DNA from: Phycisphaeraceae bacterium
GTDB lineage: Bacteria > Planctomycetota > Phycisphaerae > Phycisphaerales > UBA1924
Length of the DNA stretch: 64,000 bases
Reading direction: 5' to 3'
Assembly (NCBI GenBank): GCA_007693965.1
Contig: RECQ01000024.1
Location: forward strand, 1 to 64,000
Shown here: in pieces, positions 1 to 6,802 of the stretch
Position numbering within the stretch: position 1 is the first letter of the stretch
How the letters are laid out: every line of letters begins with the position of its first letter
Notes under the pieces: generated by a model
Told to the model about the DNA's origin: nothing
Database searches by the model: none
What the model saw: only the letters and a program-made list of their open reading frames with translations
Program-made: the position numbers and the translations under genes

Positions 1-152
1 TGAAGCCCATGCACAACCCCCCGCGACGCGATGATCTTTTCGATGAGCGGGGGCCGCTCGGCAGCTCCATACGTCGGACCCTGGGCGGTGACACCATGGA
101 TCCATATTCCGCAGATCAGCGTCGCCAGAATGACAGTCGCGATCTTGTTCAT
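1..152 (-). CDS. Secreted protein of unknown function, 5' end only
   Basis: The minus strand from the ATG at 152 is open to the window edge and encodes 50 residues beginning MNKIATVILATLICGIWIHG, then VTAQGPTYGAAERPPLIEKI. Lys3, a hydrophobic stretch and a TAQ-like site suggest a Sec signal peptide with cleavage near residue 24. A GGAGG-type ribosome binding site (ggatggaggc) lies about 7 nt before the ATG, which supports the start. The rest of the gene is outside the window, so no family can be given. It runs in the same direction as the lipoprotein gene to its right. Confidence 0.6.
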   Translation of the reverse strand, partial: MNKIATVILATLICGIWIHGVTAQGPTYGAAERPPLIEKIIASRGVVHGL

Positions 153-243
153 GCCGATTGCCTCCATCCCGCCACGGGTGATACGGCCAGGCGCGTATGA
201 CCACACCCAATATCGTACGCCTGCAGGGCGAGACAGGCTCCCC

Positions 244-1305
244 TCAGGGCGGGTCGGGCGCCGCCTCCCGCTCGCGGCGGATGCGCTCGCGGATCTGGCG
301 GCCTCGCTCGGCCATTGAATCGTCGATCTTCCGGCGGAGTTCGTCGTCGATGTCGGCGCGGAGGGTTTCGAGGATTGAGGAGAGCCTGTAGATGTTGTCT
401 GAACCGAGGTCTTCGGCCATGATCTCTTCGCGTGCGCGTTCGGCGAACATGTCGACCAGGCCGCGGCGGCGCATGGCCTGGTAAATCCGCGTTCGAACAT
501 TGGCGGTTCGCAAGCCAATTCTGTCCGATTCCCGCCTGTCAAAGACGCTCTGTACAACGACGGCGGGGTCGTCCTCATCGGCCCAAGCATATTCCTCGGC
601 GATTGTGAGCGCGGTTCTGACGCCGGTTCTCAAGAAATAAAGCGGCCTTCGTTCTTCTCTATTTTCTCCAGTAGGCACACCGATGCGCTCAAGCTCACTC
701 TCGGCGAAATCAAGCAGTTTCTTTGCATTTTCGATGGCTAGTTCAGAGCGTTGGTAGTGGAGCATCCTCGGCTGAAAACTTAGATATGGATAGGGCGGCC
801 CTTCGAGGACGCGTTCGACGCCGCGGGCGATCCGTTCGTCGATTGCAGGGTCGTTCGGCGCCAGTTCCGCCAGGAGATAGAACGAGTCAATGGAGTAATT
901 CGAGTCGGCGTACAGCAGCTTGAGCAGCGCCGGCGCCGCCCTTTCGTCGCCGAGTAGATCAAAAAGCCGCAACAGATACATAACACGCGAGTGTGCGACC
1001 ATCTCTTCCCGCGTGACTCCGGGAGGAATGACCTCGTCCCCGTGCTGCGCGGTGTAGATCGCCGCCTGACGAAAGAACTCGTCGCTCAACAGAGCATTCG
1101 GCCCAAGCGACCGTTCCGCCTCTTCGTGCAGACTGCGGCGACGTTCATGCGCAGGGCTCTCCAGTTGGTGCAGCGCCTGAAACGTGAGCGCTTTCTCGAC
1201 GAGCGGAAACTGCTCAAGCTGAACGGGTTCGGAGCGGTCGCAGCCGCCGGAGAGAAGCAGGCAGGCAAGGGCAAGACTCAGCGCTCTTTTCTGAACCATC
1301 CACAT
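244..1305 (-). CDS. Predicted lipoprotein of unknown function, helical
   Basis: I chose the ATG at 1305, giving 353 residues, because MWMVQKRALSLALACLLL followed by SGGC is a good lipoprotein signal with the lipobox Cys near residue 22. The longer reading from 1389 adds 28 residues in front of it. The mature part looks alpha-helical, with a stretch like a HEAT-type repeat (LLGDERAAPALLKLLYAD), and ends in a very basic and acidic helix (IDDSMAERGRQIRERIRRER). I do not recognise a family. A second copy of the C-terminal segment lies just upstream at 1407-1539, showing that a paralogous gene once sat here. Cell location is predicted to be membrane-anchored and periplasmic. Confidence 0.6.
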   Translation of the reverse strand: MWMVQKRALSLALACLLLSGGCDRSEPVQLEQFPLVEKALTFQALHQLESPAHERRRSLHEEAERSLGPNALLSDEFFRQAAIYTAQHGDEVIPPGVTREEMVAHSRVMYLLRLFDLLGDERAAPALLKLLYADSNYSIDSFYLLAELAPNDPAIDERIARGVERVLEGPPYPYLSFQPRMLHYQRSELAIENAKKLLDFAESELERIGVPTGENREERRPLYFLRTGVRTALTIAEEYAWADEDDPAVVVQSVFDRRESDRIGLRTANVRTRIYQAMRRRGLVDMFAERAREEIMAEDLGSDNIYRLSSILETLRADIDDELRRKIDDSMAERGRQIRERIRREREAAPDPP

Positions 1306-1406
1306 GGCGATCCCCAAGGGCTGAGCGCCGATCAGACGGTTCCGAACCGGCGCGCACCACCCCTCCATCTGAGAATGATAGCTCCGCATTCTCCGTCGGA
1401 CACCCC

Positions 1407-1539
1407 TTCCCGCTCGCGGCGGATGCGCTCGCGGATCCGGCGGCCTCGCTCGGCCGTCGAATCGTCGATCCTGTTGGGAAGTTCGTTGATGAAGCCGGCG
1501 CGAAAGGTCTCGGAAATGAGGGCCGGCCCGGTGATCGCG
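1407..1539 (-). pseudogene. Remnant of a paralogue of the neighbouring lipoprotein gene (C-terminal part)
   Basis: Read on the minus strand, this stretch encodes PALISETFRAGFINELPNRI then DDSTAERGRRIRERIRRERE, closely matching the last ~40 residues of the gene at 244-1305 (SSILETLRADIDDELRRKI, DDSMAERGRQIRERIRRERE). The DNA of the final 60 bases is nearly identical in the two copies. The frame then runs past the old C-terminus without the matching stop, and no start or body of the gene is present upstream, because the next gene (ending at 1540) occupies that DNA. It is therefore a decayed tandem duplicate. Confidence 0.7.
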
Positions 1540-2406
1540 TCAGTGCGTCAGCGGATCGATCTTCGGCGTGGGGTCGCCGTGGTTTCGGATTGCTTCGGAG
1601 ATGCGGCGCCAGCGTTCCTTGTGATCGTGGTCGGCGCCGGGTTCGGTTTCGCAGGCGCGCAGGCAGCGCATAAGCAGGGCGCGGCGGGGGAGGGCGCGGG
1701 CGCCGAGGAATTCGATGGTGAGGTTGGCGAGCATGCGTTCGTCGCCGCGGGGGCGGCGGCGGCGGACTCCGGCGGCGTCGATGAGCGTGAGTCTTTTTCC
1801 TGCCGGGGCGCCGGCGTCGATGATGATGTTCGAAGGTTTGTGGTCGCGGTTGTGCAGCCCGGCCAGGGCGATGCGCGCGGTCAGGACTCCGAGTTCGGTT
1901 GACAGTTCATGTTCGTCGCGGGGCGTGGTCGCTGCGCGGGCCGCGTGGCGGAGGAGGGTTTCGCCGGGAAGGCGGTAGGTGGCGAGGGCTTCGATGGCGC
2001 TGCCGTGTGCGCTGCGGGCGCGGAGCAGGGCGATGGGTTCGGCGCAGGGGAGGCCGGCGTTGCGCAGCGCGAGGTAGCCCTTCCATTCGCGCTGGAGTCG
2101 CGTGCCGCCGAGCAGCCTGGCCGCGGCGTCGCCGGCGCCGGAGAGGCGGTGGATCTTGAGGATGGCGGGGCGGCCGTTGAATTCGCCGGCGAGGACGGCG
2201 TCGCGGTCGTCCTGCTTGAGGATCTCGGCGCTGTCGAGCCATTGCGGCGAGAGGAGGGACGCCAGATCGCACTGGGGTTGGCGCTCCAGCGAGCGGAGAA
2301 CGCGGATGTGCGTGGCGTGGAGGGCGTGCACGGGGTCACTGTACCGATGCGGCGCGTGCGCGGGCGCATCAGGTTGACAGCCCGCGGCGGCGGGCGGACG
2401 ATCCAC
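1540..2406 (-). CDS. LPS kinase-like (KdkA/WaaP/RIO-type) protein
   Basis: A protein-kinase-fold protein of 288 residues resembling the lipopolysaccharide (Kdo or heptose) kinase group, which phosphorylates inner-core sugars at the cytoplasmic face. A beta-strand lysine is seen in GRPAILKIHRL (K84), then REWKGYLALRNAGLPCAEPI, and the catalytic loop GLHNRDHKPSNIIID (D188, N193), followed by a short LIDAAGV in the DFG place. The start is uncertain: the longest frame uses a GTG at 2406 with no clear ribosome binding site, and a GTG at 2331 would remove a poorly conserved 25-residue leader. The gene diverges from a glycosyltransferase whose start is only a few bases away, which fits shared control of envelope genes. 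The exact substrate is unknown. Confidence 0.7.
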   Translation of the reverse strand: MDRPPAAAGCQPDAPAHAPHRYSDPVHALHATHIRVLRSLERQPQCDLASLLSPQWLDSAEILKQDDRDAVLAGEFNGRPAILKIHRLSGAGDAAARLLGGTRLQREWKGYLALRNAGLPCAEPIALLRARSAHGSAIEALATYRLPGETLLRHAARAATTPRDEHELSTELGVLTARIALAGLHNRDHKPSNIIIDAGAPAGKRLTLIDAAGVRRRRPRGDERMLANLTIEFLGARALPRRALLMRCLRACETEPGADHDHKERWRRISEAIRNHGDPTPKIDPLTH

Positions 2407-2411
2407 GCTTC

Positions 2412-3251
2412 ATGAACGCACCGGCAGATGAGAAGCCCCTGCCCCTGGCCGTCTCCATCGTCTGCCGCAACAGCGAGCGGACGATCCTGCGGACGCTCGA
2501 GTCCGTCGCCGGGCTGGCGGATCAGATCGTGGCGATCGATTCGGGCTCGACGGACGGCACCATCGGCATGCTGCGGGACCACGGCGCCGAGGTGATCGAG
2601 CGCGAATGGATGGGGTATGTGCGCACCAAGCAGGCGGCGCTGGTGGCGTGCGATCGGCCGTGGATCCTGTGTCTGGACAGCGATGAATCGCTCGAGCCGG
2701 AGCTGCGGCGGTCGGTGCGCGCGACGGTCGAGCGCGACGAGCCGCAGTTCGCGGGGTGGGAGCTGAACCGGAAGATCTGGTGGGCGGGTGGATTCCTGGA
2801 ATATGCGTGGCAGCCTGAGTGGCGGCTGCGGCTGGTGCGGCGCGGACGGGCGAAGTGGGGCGGGTATGACCCGCATGATGCGCTGGAGATTGTGCCGGGT
2901 GAGGATGGCGGGGGGGGCGACCGGGTCGGGCGATTGCGCGGCGATCTGCGCCATGATTCGTTCGAGACGATGTCGGAGCATCTGTCGCGGCAGGTCTCGC
3001 ACTCGCGTCTGGCGGCGAAGAGTTATGTGGAGATGGGGCGGACTGCGAGCGTGTCGAAGCTGATCACATCGCCGGTGGGCGCGTGGCTGAAGCAGATGGT
3101 GGGGCGGCAGGCGTGGCGTGATGGATGGCGGGGGTGGTCGGCGGCGTCGGCGACCGCCGCGGCGACGCTGATGAAGCATCTTATTTTGTTGGAGGAGACG
3201 CGCAGCGCCTCGGCGAAGCGGGATGACGCCGGCGAAGGGGACGACGCGTGA
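2412..3251 (+). CDS. Family 2 glycosyltransferase, WaaE/KdtX-like
   Basis: A 279-residue GT-A fold transferase. The N-terminal LAVSIVCRNSERTILRTLES, the nucleotide-binding IVAIDSGSTDGT and the metal-binding LCLDSDESLEPEL are typical of the small GT2 enzymes of LPS inner-core synthesis (WaaE-like). Aromatic-rich segments (ELNRKIWWAGGFLEYAWQPEW) and the RLVRRGRAKWGG.D.HD block are also seen in that group. Such enzymes add a glucose or similar residue to core sugars at the inner membrane. It overlaps PlsY by 4 nt (GTGA), so the two are probably co-translated, and it is divergent from the LPS-kinase-like gene. The sugar donor cannot be told from sequence. Confidence 0.8.
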   Translation: MNAPADEKPLPLAVSIVCRNSERTILRTLESVAGLADQIVAIDSGSTDGTIGMLRDHGAEVIEREWMGYVRTKQAALVACDRPWILCLDSDESLEPELRRSVRATVERDEPQFAGWELNRKIWWAGGFLEYAWQPEWRLRLVRRGRAKWGGYDPHDALEIVPGEDGGGGDRVGRLRGDLRHDSFETMSEHLSRQVSHSRLAAKSYVEMGRTASVSKLITSPVGAWLKQMVGRQAWRDGWRGWSAASATAAATLMKHLILLEETRSASAKRDDAGEGDDA

Positions 3252-3919
3252 GCGCCGAGGCGGGCTGGATTTTGTGGATCGTGGTCGGCTATGTCGCAGG
3301 GTCGATCCCGTTCGGGTTGATCATCGGGCTGATGCGCGGTGTGGATCCGCGGGCTGTGGGCTCGGGGAACATTGGCGCGACGAACGTGTGGCGCGTGGTG
3401 GGGCGTCCGTTCGGGATGCTGTGTTTCGCCCTTGATCTTGCCAAGGGGTTCGCGCCGGTTTTTATTGCGGGATGGACAATGGGGGCGCTCGGGGCGGTGC
3501 TCAGCGGCGCCGGACTGGCGCCGGCGCAGGCGTGGTGGTGGCTGGCGGTGATGGGCGCGCCGATCGTGGGGCACATCTATCCGGTGTGGCTGCGCTTCCG
3601 CGGCGGCAAGGGTGTGGCGACCGGCTTCGGGGCCACGCTGGGCGTCTGGCCCGCGATGGCTCTTCCCGCTCTCGGCGCGCTGGTGGTGTGGATCGTGTGC
3701 AGGCGATTGACCAGGAATGTGGGCTTCAGTTCGAGTGTGGCGGCGGCGTTGTTCCCGGTGTTCTTCCTCGCGATGGAGGCGGGGGGATTGCTGGGCGATC
3801 TGAGCGGGGGCGCGAAGGCGGCGTTTCTGATCGTCTCCGGGGCGCTGGCCGCGCTCGTGATCTGGCGGCACAGGGAAAACCTTTCTCGGACGTTCTCGGA
3901 TTGGTTCGGGAAGGGGTGA
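3248..3919 (+). CDS. plsY: Acyl-phosphate:glycerol-3-phosphate acyltransferase PlsY
   Basis: PlsY transfers an acyl group from acyl-phosphate to glycerol-3-phosphate in the inner membrane, the first step of phosphatidic acid synthesis. The 223-residue length and hydrophobic profile fit. Family motifs are present: GSIPFGLIIG, the glycine-rich GSGNIGATNVWRVVG, and GHIYPVWLRFRGGKGVAT. The start is the GTG of the GTGA overlap with the glycosyltransferase stop, which indicates coupling. Several membrane helices follow. The last ~15 residues (HRENLSRTF) are as in family members. Confidence 0.93.
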   Translation: MSAEAGWILWIVVGYVAGSIPFGLIIGLMRGVDPRAVGSGNIGATNVWRVVGRPFGMLCFALDLAKGFAPVFIAGWTMGALGAVLSGAGLAPAQAWWWLAVMGAPIVGHIYPVWLRFRGGKGVATGFGATLGVWPAMALPALGALVVWIVCRRLTRNVGFSSSVAAALFPVFFLAMEAGGLLGDLSGGAKAAFLIVSGALAALVIWRHRENLSRTFSDWFGKG

Positions 3920-4105
3920 GGGCCTGAATCGGCCGCGGAATTGCAGGTTCCCTGAAACCGGACCAACAGGTGGCGAGGCGGGCAAGTGGTTCTGTCTGCG
4001 CGGAGCGTGCGTGGTCCGATCACGGATGGGGGCTTATTTCACGCCGTTCTCGTGTCGAAAGTGAGGGATGGAGCCCGGAAGTCCCCCCGGGTGGAGGTCC
4101 CTGAT

Positions 4106-4372
4106 ATGACCGAACTCAAGCTGTGTGCGTATTCTGACGTCGACAACGAGCCGGAGGTTTATCCTTTCCCTGCCGCCGGAGACGCCGAGCGTTCCGAAGG
4201 CGCCAGGTCAACGCCGCTCGATTTTGACGGGCGCATCGACTCGATTGATATGGCCCGTCACATCGAGAGCGCGCTGGATGATCTGCAGCGGCGCCTCGAT
4301 CGTGTGAAGGAAGAGATGGACGCGGCGTACCGCTTCCCCGGCCCCGAGGACTGGCCGCCCAGCGCGGCGTGA
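4106..4372 (+). CDS. Small protein of unknown function
   Basis: An 88-residue protein starting MTELKLCAYSDVDNEPEVYP. I chose the ATG at 4106 because ggtggaggtcc lies directly upstream and the in-frame sequence before it looks non-coding. It has a charged helical segment (HIESALDDLQRRLDRVKEEM) that may form a short coiled coil, and ends in PGPEDWPPSAA. No signal peptide or known motif is seen. It lies between plsY and the convergent fur gene. Its function is unknown. Confidence 0.5.
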   Translation: MTELKLCAYSDVDNEPEVYPFPAAGDAERSEGARSTPLDFDGRIDSIDMARHIESALDDLQRRLDRVKEEMDAAYRFPGPEDWPPSAA

Positions 4373-4408
4373 GCCTCTCTCGAGCGGAAGCGCTGCGAGG
4401 CTTCGGCC

Positions 4409-4873
4409 TCAGTCGGCGCTTCGCTCCGCTGCATCGTCGTCTGCTGAGCAATCGTCGCAGGCGCCATGCAGGTAAACATTGCTCTGCGTGATGGTGACTT
4501 CGCGTTCTTTGTGCGTGTCGTCGAAGGCGATGCGGATGGAGGCGTCGTCGAGGCAGCGCACGGCGCCGCAGGCGTCGCAGACCAGGTGTGGATGTTCGTC
4601 GTGGCTCTTTTCGACGAGGTTGAAGCGCCACACGCGATCGCCGGGATCGGTGCGATGGGCGAGGCCGGCGCGGACGAGGGTGTTGAGCGTCCGATAGACG
4701 GTCACTCTGTCGGCGGCGCCTTCGGGCAGCGCTGCGAGCACATCCTGAGCGTTCATGGGTGAGACCCGCTCAACCATGGCGCGTATGACGTCAAGCCGGA
4801 TGGACGTGATCCGAAGATCCGTCTCTCGCAGCCGTTGACGCCATGTGGCTTCGTCATACGTCCCGGACTGCAT
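4409..4873 (-). CDS. Fur-family metal-dependent transcriptional regulator
   Basis: A 154-residue Fur-family repressor. An N-terminal winged helix (LRITSIRLDVIRAMVE, then TVYRTLNTLVRAGL) precedes a metal-binding dimerisation domain with HDEHPHLVCDACG (H94, H96, C99, C102) and the second pair HGACDDC (C139, C142). This four-Cys structural zinc site is typical of Fur, PerR and Zur. Which metal it senses cannot be decided from the sequence. It faces plsY and the small gene, and is divergent from the PfkB-type kinase. The C-terminus ends in an acidic tail (SADDDAAERSAD). Confidence 0.88.
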   Translation of the reverse strand: MQSGTYDEATWRQRLRETDLRITSIRLDVIRAMVERVSPMNAQDVLAALPEGAADRVTVYRTLNTLVRAGLAHRTDPGDRVWRFNLVEKSHDEHPHLVCDACGAVRCLDDASIRIAFDDTHKEREVTITQSNVYLHGACDDCSADDDAAERSAD

Positions 4874-4917
4874 CCCGGAAGTGTAGCAGCAGCGGCGGCC
4901 TCAGAGCGGCGGGCGGC

Positions 4918-4946
4918 CCCCCGGGTGGCGTTTCGAAGCCCGGGGG
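4918..4946 (+). promoter_or_regulatory. Leader hairpin covering the likely ribosome binding site of the PfkB-type gene
   Basis: CCCCCGGG at 4918-4925 pairs perfectly with CCCGGGGG at 4939-4946 around a 13-base loop. The 3' arm contains the purine run GGGGGAG, which is the best Shine-Dalgarno candidate before the ATG at 4961. The structure could therefore limit translation. No uridine run follows, so it is not a terminator. It may also be chance in GC-rich DNA. Confidence 0.3.
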
Positions 4947-4960
4947 AGTGAAATGGGGAA

Positions 4961-6139
4961 ATGAGCGATCAGGCCCAACAATCGAGGCGGCGGGCGGAAG
5001 CCGCGGCGGATTCGCTGAGTTCGGCGAAAGATCGGCCCGACGACGCCTGCGCGGTGGTGGGGTTCGACGGCTTCGTGGACACCATCGTGCGCATGGTCCG
5101 CAGCCGCGGGGGATCCGGGTACGACGATTACGAGCCGATGGAGCGGATGGAGGAGCTGGCCCGCCGCATCGAGCAGGCGGCGGGGCGAAGCGCCAACCTG
5201 GAGCTGGCGGTGCAGCGGGTGAAGGCGGGGGGCAACGGGGTGCTGATGGCGTCGGGGCTGGCGGCGCTGGGGGCCCCGGTGACCTACTTCGGCAACCTGG
5301 GCGGATCGCAGGGTTCGAAGTCGCTGCACCCTGTCTTCGAGTCTTTCGCCGGCGCGTGCCGGCGCGTCTACAACCTCGGCCCCGCCGGTTTCACCGACGC
5401 CGTCGAGTTCAACGACGGCAAGCTGATGCTGGGCAAGCTCGAATCGCTGGAGGGCGTCACATGGGAGGCGGCGCTCGAGGCGGCTGGAGGCGTCGAATCG
5501 ATGCGCGAGTTGGTCTCCAAGGCGCGCATCATCGCCACCGGCAACTGGACCATGCTCGAGGGGATGGACGAAATCTGGCGCGGCCTGACTGAGGATGTGC
5601 TGGCGAAGCTGGATGACGGCCCGGAGGCCCGGCACGTCTTCGTCGACCTGGCCGATCCGGCCAAGCGGTCGGATGCGGATCTTGAGGCCGCCGCGGCGAG
5701 GCTGGGCGCGATGAACACCCGGGCCCGCGTCACGCTGGGGTTGAACATGGCCGAGAGTGTGCGCATGGCGAAGATCGTGGGCGCTGAGCGCCATGAGGGC
5801 GACGAGCCTGACGATGCGGCGCTGGAGACGTCAGCCGCATCGCTGCGTGAGAAGATCAGGCTGAGGGCCGTGGTGATTCACCACCAGCGCGGCGCCTCAG
5901 CCGCGGAGGATGATGGGAGCGCCTCGATGCTCGGGCCCTACACGCGGAATCCGAAGCTCTCGACCGGCGCCGGCGATCATTTCAACGCCGGATTCACCTT
6001 CAGCGCGGCGCATGGACTGCCTCTTGAGGAGCGACTGGCGGCGGCGGTGGGCGTAAGCGGCTTCTACGTCCGTCGAGGCGAGGCGCCGAAGCTGGATGAG
6101 CTGATCGAATTTCTACGGGATCTGCCGTCGCCGGATTGA
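4961..6139 (+). CDS. PfkB-family (ribokinase-like) sugar or nucleoside kinase
   Basis: A cytoplasmic kinase of the ribokinase fold, 392 residues and so longer than the usual ~300-330. The N-terminal part has AVVGFDGFVDTIVRMV, then GGNGVLMASGLAALGAPVTYFGNLG, the substrate-binding GGN region. The C-terminal PfkB signature STGAGDHFNAGFTF carries the catalytic Asp of the GAGD motif and the anion hole. Extra length lies in an N-terminal tail and in an insertion around residues 270-310. The substrate cannot be inferred from context. It is divergent from fur and separated from the convergent DinB gene by only a few bases. Confidence 0.82.
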   Translation: MSDQAQQSRRRAEAAADSLSSAKDRPDDACAVVGFDGFVDTIVRMVRSRGGSGYDDYEPMERMEELARRIEQAAGRSANLELAVQRVKAGGNGVLMASGLAALGAPVTYFGNLGGSQGSKSLHPVFESFAGACRRVYNLGPAGFTDAVEFNDGKLMLGKLESLEGVTWEAALEAAGGVESMRELVSKARIIATGNWTMLEGMDEIWRGLTEDVLAKLDDGPEARHVFVDLADPAKRSDADLEAAAARLGAMNTRARVTLGLNMAESVRMAKIVGAERHEGDEPDDAALETSAASLREKIRLRAVVIHHQRGASAAEDDGSASMLGPYTRNPKLSTGAGDHFNAGFTFSAAHGLPLEERLAAAVGVSGFYVRRGEAPKLDELIEFLRDLPSPD

Positions 6140-6148
6140 CGCAGGCGA

Positions 6149-6664
6149 TTACATGCAGGGGCCGAGGCCCATCATGCGTCGCCAGGCGCTGACCTGGCCG
6201 AGGTGCATCATCGAGTGCGGGCCGAGCATGAAGTTGACGACGGAACCGACGGTGGGAAGCCGCTCGCGGAGGGGATTGCTCTCCGGCGTGGCGGCGAGCA
6301 GGGCCGCATCGTCGACTTCGGCGAGGGCGGTCAGCGCGGCGTCGGTGCGGCTGAGATAGCGGGCGGTGATCTCCTTCATCGAGGGATAGATCTCGCCGTT
6401 CGGATCGTCGCGGCACTGGGAGTCGTGCCCGAAGAGCGGGTGGAGCGATTCATCGGGCGCCGCCAACTCGGGACGCCCGATGAGGGGGAGAATGAAGGCG
6501 TCGGGGTAGACGCTGAGGTGCCCGAAAACCCACGCGGGGTGGTTGGTCTGCACGCCATTCGGCGTCCGCGCGAACTGGTCGGGCCTGATGTCGGTCAGCA
6601 GCCTTTCGCCGTAGCCGAGCGTGAGGCGGGCCGGGGCCATGATGACGTCGCGCGCGATGGACAT
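6149..6664 (-). CDS. DinB-family four-helix metal-binding protein
   Basis: A 171-residue DinB/YfiT-like protein beginning MSIARDVIMAPARLTLGYGE. The start at 6664 has ggagaacc just upstream; the longer frame adds a proline-rich leader. The fold's usual features are seen: an early helix, the NHPAWVFGHLSVY block and the late LGPHSMMHLGQVSAWRRMMGL, giving His residues expected to bind a divalent metal. Members include thiol-dependent transferases and enzymes of unknown activity. The reaction here is unknown. It converges on the PfkB-type gene. Confidence 0.75.
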   Translation of the reverse strand: MSIARDVIMAPARLTLGYGERLLTDIRPDQFARTPNGVQTNHPAWVFGHLSVYPDAFILPLIGRPELAAPDESLHPLFGHDSQCRDDPNGEIYPSMKEITARYLSRTDAALTALAEVDDAALLAATPESNPLRERLPTVGSVVNFMLGPHSMMHLGQVSAWRRMMGLGPCM

Positions 6665-6720
6665 GGGTGGTTCTCCGTGGGGTTGGGGGAGCGTGACTGT
6701 AGGTGGTTCGTGGGAAGCAG

Positions 6721-6746
6721 GCATCGGGCATCAGGCATCGGGCATT
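6721..6746. repeat. Short iterated GGCATCRGGCAT repeat, copy 1
   Basis: Intergenic stretch with tandem units of the type GCATCGGGCATCAGGCATCG. It sits upstream of the DinB gene on the minus strand. A closely similar unit occurs in the phage module at 57509-57532. Confidence 0.5.
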
Positions 6747-6802
6747 GGTGGGGAGCGGTGGGCTGTTCGGAGCGCGGCGTGCGGGGTGCGTAGGATTGTG
6801 GG

